Source: Hoplostethus atlanticus (taxonomy: Eukaryota > Chordata > Actinopteri > Trachichthyiformes > Trachichthyidae). Taken from it: a stretch of DNA of 64,000 nt. The stretch spans positions 3,640,001-3,704,000 of the forward strand of contig JAXDDX010000004.1 of NCBI GenBank assembly GCA_034670405.1, read 5' to 3'. The notes below the pieces were generated by a model. The model was not told where the DNA came from. It saw nothing but the letters and a program-made list of their open reading frames with translations, and searched no databases. The stretch's first letter is position 1, and each line of letters opens with the position of its first letter. This document shows positions 39,576 to 55,765 of this stretch, piece by piece. The position numbers were made by a program, and so were the translations under genes.

Positions 39576-41388
39576 TAAAGTGCCTCAACCTACCATAAGT
39601 GCATATGTTCTTCAGGCTGGGTAGCCTTCGTTGGGAATCAACCCCCAGTTTTAGATTCTCACTCAGTTTTTGAAGTGGTTGAAGCAGCTCAAATCTCCAC
39701 CATGAAATACACCCATCAATGTTATTCCCAGATGCAGTGTATGAACATTTCTATTACCCTGACACTCTCAAGTCCATTTTCTGGCACTCTTTAATTACTG
39801 TGCGTATACTTATCGCTGTCAACAATGTAATTAGCAACCTTTTCCCCATCCGGTGACATTATCGTTCCTGTTTGAGAGGCTTTCAGTGCCGAGACATGCA
39901 GCAGCATACTGATCATAGTCGTCCCATGCCCTTTGGAAATGCTCTCCATTTAATTGGAATAGAACTCAATTGTTCAACTCATTAGGAAGTAGCTAATAGA
40001 GGACGAGATGTAAAGTGCGTCTTGGATTGCGGCTATTGTGGCCACGTCCCATGTTGTGAAGCTGAGTTCAAGTGGCCTGATACAAAGTTTTATGTACATA
40101 CTGGGCCAACTCGGGAAAACGAAGACTGCCAACAACTAAAGCTGAAAAACTCTGGCTAAGTGTTTAGATAAGAGGATGAAACAGCTTGAGTGTAGCTTGG
40201 TATTAGCGTCTATCAAAGTGATTTGAACGCAGGCTGAGGCCATCCCGCTTGGGGGTGCTTTCACTCTTTCTCCCATCCCAAAAGCGCCGGTCCCTTAGTT
40301 TAATCTGAGATTGAAGTCTCTCAATTGCAACGGATTATAGCGACCAACCCAAGCATGCAGCCGGGGACCGTTTCGTAATGAGCCAAGCCAGCAGAGCATC
40401 AAGTAGACAACAAGTAGCTACTCCAACAATGGGACCATGTAGGAGCAGCTCCGTGCAGTTAAAGGGTTAATGCTTTGCACGTGTTCAGGTGGTGGACAGA
40501 TGAGATATTTTTGTCCTGCAGCGTCTACTGTATCTGATGAGATCCATATGTATGGACAGATTTAGACCACTCGGTTTGATGAAAAGTGAAAGAATTCCCA
40601 AATGAATGGACAACAAAAGGCCACATTAAAAAAAAGATGGTTTCTATTTAATGCTTTGTATTTCATATTATACATATTATGAAATGAAAACACAAACATT
40701 TTTAAGACTACAAGAAAATGTATTTCAAATTGGGCCATAGTGAGATATTAATATATCCATTATATACAGAGCAATATAGGACAACAATTACTTTCTTCCT
40801 CTTAAAAGAGTATTGTCGGTGGGATGGTTCTTAGTTTAAAATGTTACCGTTCTACCAAAGTCATTTAGTAACTGTACAAGCAATTCAATCAGGAAAGACA
40901 CTAAAATGGATGCCATGAATGAAATGTAGACCTTCAGGTATTGGCTGCTCATTGGTCATCAGTCGGTCGTCCTAATTAGTCTAATATAATAAACATCGAC
41001 TGCCTTGATAAAATCTCATTCATCTGGTTCTATATATAGCTGTGGGATCTATATACACCAATATTAATATTTTACTCCCCTTCAATCAAACCAATAGCCT
41101 TCTCTACAATGCACACGCAACAACAATTGTAAGTTTGGAAGTAAAACAGGAAAAGTGCATTGGTGTTTCTCTCAGTGAACAAGCAACAGCCAAATGGGTA
41201 TATCTTCTAGAGGAAGTCCAAAGTAATGCAGGTCAATTTAGAGCAGTAATCGAGGATGAGTTCAATGTGGGAAAAACCTACAGGACAGTGAATTCTGATG
41301 GACCTGGGTAAGTCCTTACAGAAGCTGAAAGCAGTCCGGCCACTGCATTCCCTCATGAGAATAACAGTCCTCAGGAACTCGAGAGTCT

Positions 41389-46048
<4,660 letters not shown>

Positions 46049-46320
46049 GTTGTCTTCGATGGTAGTCGCAAGGCCTATTTCTTATTTCCCCGTCTTATAG
46101 GATGGTCCCCAGTGCATGATCCACTGTGTAACACACAAGAGCCCTTTAGAAAATGGTCCTTTTATCCAACAGGTCCATCCCAACAAGAGGCAGGACTGAG
46201 CAGCCAATCAGCTGCAAGGATTCAGGATTCCTGTGGATCATGGATGCATTATACGCCCTCTCGGATACACATATGCATTTTCCTGTGGACTATACCATAT
46301 GGATAAACGAGAAAAGGATT
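46049..46320 (-). promoter_or_regulatory. vsx2: vsx2 proximal promoter / 5' UTR region
   Basis: Immediately upstream of the vsx2 ATG. A TATA-like GGATAAAAGGACC reads on the minus strand at about 46156-46168, some 110 bases before the start codon. The transcription start is not fixed by the sequence. Confidence 0.35.
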
Positions 46321-48219
46321 TAGGCTACAGAAAAGGAGCAAACAAAATGACTGGCTTGAAGCCTGCAGGCTGCAATGCGAAAGACAAAATGCTAAGAATT
46401 AAATCCTCCTCACAAAACAGAACTAGCAATGCTATAACAGGCCTATTTTAGAGGGATATCAGAAAGATATTACAGCAAAATATCTTGTAGGAACAGGCAT
46501 ATTATAGTGATACCATAGGAGACAAATTACTATAAAGGATGATAAAGCCACTATAAACTCACTATTGAGTACCACACTGTAAGTTCCTATAAGACCATTA
46601 TAGGAACATTATGATTTTGCGTTGGGGCTGCAGGCCTAATTAAATAGTCTATATCACACCTCTTACTTACCTTTGAAATGCTGCATGCTCAGAAAATTAT
46701 CTCAATCTCCTAGAATAAATCTGAATATATTGCCTTTCGCTGAATGTCTTATATACACTGCCAGCTATGATCTCTCTGCCCATCCACTGCCTCACACGAA
46801 TGGATAATTGATCTCCAGATGCTGTGGGAAAATCATCACACGCAAATCAAAGGCCCTCCCAAAAACGACAGCTGGACGATATGGACCTACACTGCATGCA
46901 TGGCTCTGCAAACCGCTAATCCCACAACAGCATAGGCTACAGAGCGGATTAAATCACAGGGAAATTTCCTCGGAGAAAAATGGAAAATGATCCAGAATAT
47001 GGGCCACGTGCGTGATATAAATAAATAACTAAATAAATACATACAATTGTTATGATTAAATTATGTTAATAAAGCCTTTATGATTATTGTAATAATGAGA
47101 ATAATAGTAATATAAATAATAATACATTTGTGAAATATTACACACAACCTGCAGGACAGATGTTATCTGAACATTAATGATTAATGGCTAATTATGGCTA
47201 GTGATAGGATCATTATGTAGATCTAAAAATATGGATTAGTGAAATTGTGATCTGCTGGGTAAATCTGAACGTCTTGTTAAAGGTAAACTGATCAAAGATG
47301 CTGATTATTTATAATAATTGTTAATATAGTTGCTGGAATTTTTTGTTTTCATGTTTTCAACCCTTAGCGTAATAAAAAAGGAATATGTTTTTTGGTGGCC
47401 ATGCACGAGGCTTATAGTTGTAGAGAATTAGAGGTAACAAGAACATATGCTTATCACTGGGGTCTAATAGGCCTTTTTATTTGGAGCATATTTACCATCT
47501 CCCCTGGTGTTCCAGTGTAAATGGGAGAAGCAGAGCAGAGGGTGGAGGGTTGAGAGGAGAGGCTGCTCTCTCCCTCATGGATCACACACTTTCTGCCAGT
47601 TCCGGATTGGACCTGGCAAAGAAACATTTCAAACACATGGAATGGTGTCAATTTATTTTGTTTTCTTATTTTTGAAGTGTATTTATTATTAATTGTATTA
47701 TTTGTCATAGACCTATTTGCTCCATGAATTCGTTTGGAAATAAAGATCAAACAAAATTGTGACTGGCCAATTATAAGCAGATGAGGAGCTAATTTATGAC
47801 TTCAAATTGCTGCCAGGTACCTTCACAGTGATAATGCATAACAAGGTCTAGAAATACTGATCAATGCAGGGCAGCAGGAGCATCGCATGTTCATTAAAGC
47901 GCAGAGCAGGAAAAGGGCTGGGCAACTTCAATCAATTAACTAATATCAAACCTGAGAAGGCTTATGCTACTGAAATTTGATCCAAACGACAATGCGTAGA
48001 TCTCATAGACATACACAATCCACAAGTTATGAATTAAGACTCATCATTGTACATACATGCAAAGAGCTAGGCTCGGCCTCTGGGCCTGACATGAAGAAAC
48101 AAAAGCAGACCCATGACCGATCTGTCTTCCAAAGTCATATTTTATATCAAACGGTGGAAATTGAGCCACTGATTAAGGAGAAAAATGTTGCCGCTGTAAA
48201 TAGTGGATGTCCAGTTGAA

Positions 48220-48480
48220 ACTAATTAGGGCCTAGTTAGTGGAAATTCCATTAATGAAGAAATCAATGTTATTAGGATATGCTAATGACACATCAGCCGG
48301 CTGGGATCAGCCCATTTATTAACACGGAAGGGTGTGTGTCAGGATGACCTGTCAATTACAGGCAAATTACAGCCCGCTCTCACTCCATCATCACTTCTGC
48401 TGCAATCTATGGAGGCGTTTTTGTTTGTTGATAGTGAAACGCTCTTCTCCTCTCTGTGGCTTTTAATAATCCATCTCCCT
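48220..48480. promoter_or_regulatory. Candidate vsx2 upstream enhancer with POU octamer
   Basis: Has ATGCTAAT at 48279-48286, CATTAATGAAG, CTGTCAATTACAGG and CAAATTACAG within 150 bases in balanced-composition DNA. Confidence 0.4.
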
Positions 48481-49479
48481 ATGAAAATGGCTGCATCCTG
48501 ATTTACATGCAGAAGAGAGGCTGCCTAATAAGACTCTAGATTAAGGGAAGATTTAGTTCAGTCATTCGTGTAGATTGGGTTGCCCATCAAAGACCGCAGG
48601 ATCTGACGGCTGCAGATTAAAAAGCAAACAGCTGTTGGAAAAAAAATGTTTATCTGCCCCCCCTTCTCTGCTCCCTTCCCTCTTCCCATTTCTGCTGTGG
48701 CATTTTTAGGTATAATGTAACATTATGACCAGTGTCCTCAACCAGGGGTCACGGAGTACTTACAAGTGGAAATACTCCCCACTGACGGAAAAGGGCCACG
48801 GGGGTCTGCCCCAACGAGGAGGAAAACCTGACTGTACAAATCACATGTTGACAGCACCACGATTCCAGTTTTAGTTTTAGAAGTGGAGTAGTTGAGTATT
48901 TACTACTGATACAGCCTAGCCAGCCTAACCTTCAAACAGTAGTCTGCAGCAGGTCATAAACCGATAAACAGGTGTAAACAAAAACCGCCCTCTATACCAT
49001 GAATATCATAGATCCTCCTCTTATTGCGATTAGAAAAGCTTGAGTATTTGTGATAATGAACAGGTAAGGAAGTTCCACTTTCCAGGAAGGTCGCAGGATG
49101 ATGGGCTGTGCGGGGCTGCAGTGTAACATAACTATGCATTAGCCCAGCCCCCCGCAGACTTTGATATTTAACATATGCAGAGAGAATGAAGGCTCACTGG
49201 CGCCCAGCTCCTGGAGCATACAGATGTGAGTTGCTAAGGTAGAGCCAAGGCGTCGGAGTGCTGAATCAAGCTGAGTGCTCGGTGTTGAAACAGCGTGCAG
49301 GCAGCTTGATGACAGCACACATCTAGAGCCGAGTCAGGGGAAAAAGTGAAGCACAGCTAGAGGCTCTGCTGCTCCCTTTCCAAAGCACTTTCAGGGCGTG
49401 GAGTGATGCCCCCCCCCCAATGCAGAGCAAGTCTGCTAGCCCCAGCTTTCTCATGGCTCTCAAACAATGGCATGTTTGG

Positions 49480-49620
49480 TAGCTGCCCGTTGGCATTGCT
49501 TAATTAGGCGAGGAGTTGATTAATTTGCACTAATTGACAGCTAATTTAAGGGCTTAGGGCACATCGGATTGACGTTTGTCGGGGCACTGGGGCTCTGTGA
49601 GGTCAAGGCAACGCATTGCG
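49480..49620. promoter_or_regulatory. Candidate homeodomain-site cluster
   Basis: Within about 50 bases: CTTAATTAGG (49499-49508), TTGATTAATTTG, and CTAATTGACAGCTAATTT at 49530-49547, the last a pair of TAATT half-sites flanking a GACAGC core. Confidence 0.4.
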
Positions 49621-50555
49621 GATGGATGGAGCTGTTTTTCCTCCATATGGATGACCAGCTCCGTGGGGGATGACCCGTTTCTTCAAGATCCTGTTTGGGG
49701 GCAGCAGGCTGTGGGTGACGGGCAGCCACCAGTGCATGCACCATATTGTGGATGTCAGGTCGCTTACCATGTCAACGCTTAGTAGACTGGTCAATGTTCA
49801 TCAGTCAACATCAACAAATGTCCACATTCAACCTAACCACGGCTACCTCAGCCAAGAGCTCTCTAAATTAAGTAATTAGTAGCAAGACCAACTTTTAATA
49901 CTTTGTCATGGTGAAAAGCTGAAACTTATAAATAAAGTACATATGCAAAAGAAGACATTACAGAAAATACTGGAGGTATATGTTGACTACAAAAGGTGCT
50001 TCTTATACATTCCTGCCCATCAGGCCATGCTGTGCGTTCATGATTCCCCACCCTGCCTGTCCCGGGACACTCCAGCACACACAGGAAAAACACTCTTTCT
50101 GGCAATAAATTATATCTAAAAAAAAAAAATCCATATTTTCCGTAGGGGTGAATCAGGGTCCGTGTGAGAGGCAGGGGGTGAAGCCACTGAGGCAGTGGCG
50201 GCCTCTGTCCGTGTGAATCGGAAAGACGATTAGGGGCTTATTAGCGGCCTGGGCAGAAGTGTAACTTGTTGGGAGTGAGCGGGCAGAGCCCCAGCGACAT
50301 CTCCAGCTGAGAACAGTCCGAGGCATTGTCTTACCTAATTATGGCGGATGGACTTCTTTTTGTTTCCCTTTCGGTATGCCTGTCTGATTCCCTTTTTGCC
50401 TGGCCGCTAGCTCCGACCACGCTGGAAGTGTGCTAATTAGAAAAGAAATGGTCCTAGTTATTATGTCAACTCTCATTAACAGCGATGACAATGAGCAATA
50501 TTATTTTTACGCAATGTTTTGTGCAGGGGACCCTACTTCCAATGCTCATTAAATG

Positions 50556-50577
50556 AAAAAAAAAAAAAAAAAAAAAA
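50556..50577. repeat. Homopolymer A run
   Basis: About 22 consecutive A bases; no target-site duplication or SINE head seen beside it. Confidence 0.9.
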
Positions 50578-50797
50578 GCCCTGGTAGTGGGGGAAAGCAC
50601 TCTCACGTCGGAGCTCCTTACATGTCCAGAGCCGGAGAGGTTGCTGCACTTTGTGGAGTGGCAGAGGCATGAAGTTATTGCCCTAATTAAAAGCTGAGCG
50701 GTCTCTAACAACAGTTGCGTCATCAAAGTTAGCTGTTTCCACTGTCAACATTTGGGAAAGTTTAAAAGATCAGACAGTCATCTTTTCATTTTAAAAC

Positions 50798-50803
50798 TTT
50801 ATT
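50798..50803 (-). terminator. lin52: Polyadenylation signal of lin52
   Basis: AATAAA on the minus strand, 381 bases beyond the lin52 stop codon; a reasonable 3' UTR length. Confidence 0.6.
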
Positions 50804-51183
50804 ATACAACTTCACAAATTGCAAAAAAAAAATTGCAAAATCATGTTTAAAACAGAAATAATAAATAGGGAACATACAATCAAGGCTACAGTGACATTTT
50901 TAAGTAATTCACCATTTGCAATTATCATAAAAGTAAAGGCAGCTATCGAGGAGGACAACATGTACACAGAAGTGAGAATAAGAGTTTGCAGCCCTTGGAT
51001 TCCTCAGAGAAGAAAGACCTCAGCTGTGTGAGTGAGCAACTTTTTCTCTCATTCACTATTTGATTGCAAAGTCTCTGAACGTCGTTGTGGAGGTTTGTTC
51101 CGAGTGTATTCATAAAAGCATGGATCAGATTCACCTTGTCATCCCAAATTGGCTGTTGTTTGCAAAAAGCATTGCGCAAATTG

Positions 51184-54100
51184 TCACTTCTTGGGCCGCT
51201 CCAAGATGTTCAGGAACTTCCCCCTGGTCATTTCCCTGGCTGGGGAATAAGAAGACACCACGTCACATGTTGTTTACGAATGCAAAGCATGTCTTAAATA
51301 TCTGCAGTGTCAAACTGGGTGGTAATTTATACAAACATCTGTTCATTCTGGACATGGAAAACAACATAAAACGGAGACTGGCTACCAAAGAGAGCCCTGT
51401 GATTGCTTGATTGCTGTCTCAATGCAGATACCACTCAGACGTATGGGTGCATGAACGAGTGCATTTGTGTATATGCATGCAGCACTAGCATGAGAGAATA
51501 GAGGAATGGCTTTGGGGTCGGGAGTTAAGGAGCATATTATGATTATGGAAAATGGCCATGTCTGAAATCAGTGATAAATGGCAAAATAAGGAGAGTAGAA
51601 CCACTTGTAATGCAAAAAGGACACCATTCAAGCACTTGCAGAGATGAAAATGAACAGTAAACGGCTATGAAATGCATGCACAGTTTAGGCTACACGCTCC
51701 AAGTGGATACACTCTTCCTCAGAACTGCATTTCAGGTGGTTCCCCTCTCCTTATTTTTCTAGTTTTTTGCCTCCTTTGGAACCCCCCTTCCATTCTCCAC
51801 ACCCTTCACCCTTGACACCTGTGATACAAATAAAATGCAATTGTTGAAACTGTCAAAAATAATGAAGATGTTTGGGTGGGATCCACTAAACTGGGTTTGA
51901 CTCGTGTGCTATAGAACAGCTCCACAACAGAATGGTCCCTGCTGCAGGCCTTTTGTAAAATGGGTCTTCAGTGGGAGAGCATCATTCCAGAGGCTCTTGT
52001 GTAATTATGGAGACTGCAGGGATTTTTCTCCAGCATCACTACACACCCTGGAGAGGCATCATCCAGGTATAGTAATTGCTCTTTGTTAAAGATAATAAGA
52101 GGATCAGGCTCTTAGCTCCAGTACAGTTTTCATGAGCTGCAAAGCTGGGATCACCTCAATGACTTTATAAAAAGCATTCTGTTCCTAACGGTCCTTCCGC
52201 ATCACACATACATAAAAGTACAGAGCAGCAGAGTGAAGACCAATTTCAAATGGGCATTGAGCAGAAAGTCATCCAACTTCATAATGCCTGCAGGAAGAAT
52301 GTGATCAGGATCTTAAATGGCCAGGGTTGTTGTCACACCAGTGTGAGAAGAGACTGCTGGTGCACAGCAGAGGAGCTGAACCTCCTTGTTGAACCTGACA
52401 CTGGTGCTGATGAGCTGCTGTCTGGCTGTGTGCTGGTGAGAAGGCCCCACCGCCTTCCCTGCCCACAGTGGCTAATGAAAAAGACGGGTCGGTTAGTAAT
52501 TTAGATGAGTGTGGAATGATAATGGTGCGTCTGGGCATGGGGGCCACGTCACCTTGAAGTGTCCATCATCGGGTTAAACATGACGCTAATTGGAATGGGA
52601 TGGATTCATTTTGCACTGGGCTGTCTCTTCAAATAACCCTACACAAAGTCATCAGTGGACCCCAGGACACACATACGGACGGTGCCTTAGATCGAAATTA
52701 AGCCATCGGAATTAGGTGAGGCAATGCAATTACATTAGGATGACCCTAAAACTACCGATGCACTGACGAATTTTCTCATTAGGGGCAGTTATGCTAGGAG
52801 TGGTAAAGGGCAGCAGTTAATATTTTTGATTTTTAAAGTGTCATGCTTCTCTTTCTCGTTATCCCTTCCTCCATCTCGTGATGAGCTCAAACTGTAAAAC
52901 TGATCAGGCTGTGCCGCTCCTCCTGAGACCCCTCGCCCCACCGAGCCTCTCATTAATTAGAGTTCAGTTCAGCCTCCCCTTACTCATATCATTTATATTA
53001 TCAGATTAAGGACCCCATTAAACAGAAATCAGCCCTCAATTCATGATGTGTGGCTTGCCTTTGATAAAAAGTAAATATGGGCAAGAGTTTTGTGATTCAC
53101 AGTGAAGGTGGCCAAAATCCAAATAGCAGCAACTGATTACGATGTTTGAAAAGGTGGAAAAAACAAAGCAATGAAGTTTTACTGTAGTCAATCTATGCTA
53201 AATGCTAATCTGTAGCAAAGATGTGCAGACAGAACTTTGTAGGACATACAAATTGGACCTGCCAGGAGATGTCAATCAAATGATCACACTAACGATCACC
53301 CATGACAGGAGGAGGAGCCATCAAAATCTGATTTTGTGTCTGCAGGAAGAGTGAACAGATGATAAGTTGTTCTTTTATGGAAGTTTTTAAATTGGACTTT
53401 AATAAAAGGTAACCAACAGGACGATCCACAAATATTTCAGTATCCACAAAAACAATACAACAATACTCACTTTCACTTGTGTCTTGTAAAATGAAATTTG
53501 AATGACTTGCAAATGTACAAATCCATGTATTTATATTTGTAGTTCCTGAACATTTTCACATCTAAATTTTGCATTGTGATCCACATTTGTTTGTAGACCA
53601 CCTGACATTTGTAAGTCCCTCCCTATTTATTTGTGGATTTTTGTCCAATTTGTCAGGCAGCAGATTTGTAGAAACAAACTACAAATATAAATAAATGGAT
53701 TGGTACATTTCAATTAATTTGTAAAATCCTTTACAGTACAGTTTAGTGCATTTTTGCACTAAAATGTACTTGGATATCATTTTACAAGTGAAAAAGTATT
53801 GTTTGTGGATACTGAAATTTTTGTGGATCATGGTATCTGTGGATTACCTTTATGTCCAATCAAAACCTTACAGTAAGATAAACAAAAACGGATGTGGATA
53901 GAAACCTTCACACGCCCACAGATTTCCGCACACATGCGCGCGTACGCACACACATATGCCTTGTCACAGGCCAGGGGGAGATCAATACTGATTAGGGGGA
54001 CTTAGAGATTTGTTTAGTTGATTAGAAAGGTCAATTACTAATTTTGCACTAAGTTAATCAGCATCTTGTTACAACTGCCATCCACATTAAATGACACCTT

Positions 54101-55723
54101 ATGGATTGTGAGGGCCATGTCCTCGCCCTGTTGATTTGTTGCTATCTAATTATCATTTAGCCCTAACTGGTCTGAGATCAGAGCCTACAATGGAAATGTG
54201 AGGCAGCCTTTGAGTTCGATGAAACAAAGACAACTAATATGAAATCTCATCATCCAAATCAAATATTCCCCATTGCTTGACTGTGTTCCATTTTTACCCA
54301 AGCCATTTGAAATCTATGTCCATGAATAGAAGCAATATGTAAACAATCTCAGCCAAGTTATTGCCACAATGAGGGCTGAGGGCGTTCTGGCAGACTGATA
54401 ACGGAGGACTGTCTGGCAGCAGCAGCCAGCCTGCCAGAGGATCCTGGCTGCTCCCAGCTCCCCCATCAGTCCAGTAATCCAGTGGCTGTAGATGTGGGCC
54501 TGATTACTGCTGCTCAGGTACAATGCTCCAATGGGGATTAACCTATATCTGCAAACACAGCTAAATATACCCTGGGGGTATTTAAAATGTTGTCTTTTTT
54601 TCCCTAAATTAAACAGCAAAAACCACAAGCCCACAACCGAGGAAATTCTAGCAGTGAATCAGTGCCAACCCAAACATTTCTGCTCTTTGCTCTGTAGTGG
54701 CAAACCATTTTCACCCGGCAAATCCCGTGTGGGTTGAACGTAGATGCAAAGGAAGCGCGTCCGTGTAACATCTTACTTTCCCCTCGTTTGCGGTGAGTGA
54801 TCTAGGCGTCATTGTCACAGCCCACTCCCAGCCTGCACCCCCGGCTCCCCTGTGTATAAAATGAGAGTAATCATCACTGCGCCCCCACCCTTCCCCCCTC
54901 ACCCACCCACCTCTTCTATGGCACACTCCTGGTGAGCTGCTGGACCCCTGTTAGCTCAAAAGACAGATGACCACCTGGGTTAACTGGAGTCCTGGACCCC
55001 GGCCCTGACTGCCCCAATTCACTTTCATTAAGAGTTAAGAGGACTTATCTGACCCCCACTGCCCATCTCCGAGTGCCACTCGGCTATTACGGCCTGTAAG
55101 CTTTATTTAATGGATTTAACATCCACTCTCATCGCCCTCCTCCCCCGGGACAGGGGAGGCACAGAGGAGATGACACACACACACACACACACAGAGAAAC
55201 ACTTGCAGGCACACACATTCACTCCCCCCACCCCCCCCACCCCGACACCCCCCGTCTTGCAACACATACACCTGACGCTCATGTTTGTGTTCAAAATTCA
55301 ATTACCCACTTATTGATACTTCACAGGGATATTTAAGATGCAGACACGAGCTGTGATTTCCCAGGGGAGCCACTGGTTCCTCTTTATGTCCCAACCGAGA
55401 GGGCCCCACCCCTCCTCTCCTTCCCCCACTCCAATGCATTCTCGCCTGGCTGACACACACACACACACTCGCGGATACACTCACACACACCCAAACAAAC
55501 ACGTCTGCACCTCCCCACCCCTGCTCCAGCCTATGCCTGTTCAAGAGGTGTCCTTATTAATAGGCAATCAGTCAAAATTCATTCATTAAAAAGCCTAAAA
55601 GGTTTTACACCCACACTATGATTAGCTGGGAAAGAAAATCCAATGAATTCCTAATGCCTTTATGGAAATGAGGTGTCATTTCCGATCTGCTCAGGGAGGC
55701 GGCAGGCAGGCATAGCTGAGGAG

Positions 55724-55765
<42 letters not shown>

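Larger units (their letters stand above)
31980..40640. other. Spacer between syndig1l and vsx2 (tail to tail)
   Basis: No gene recognised. In mammals ABCD4 and VRTN lie between these two genes; neither is visible here. The spacer holds a TGA/TAATGA repeat at 34606-34640, a CT plus C run at 34848-34884, and a teleost repeat fragment near 39505-39575. Otherwise it is AT-rich unique-looking sequence. Confidence 0.55.
46321..50790. other. vsx2 upstream spacer, TAAT-rich
   Basis: Gene-free spacer between vsx2 and the 3' end of lin52. It contains three enhancer-like blocks (about 48220-48480, 49480-49620, 50200-50420), a homopolymer A run at 50556-50577, and AT-rich filler elsewhere. Open frames up to 98 codons look like chance. 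Confidence 0.55.

Noticed and set aside
31980-40640. Fish copies of ABCD4 or VRTN expected between vsx2 and syndig1l
   Set aside because: No exon of either protein could be recognised; VRTN would be a long open frame and none exists here.
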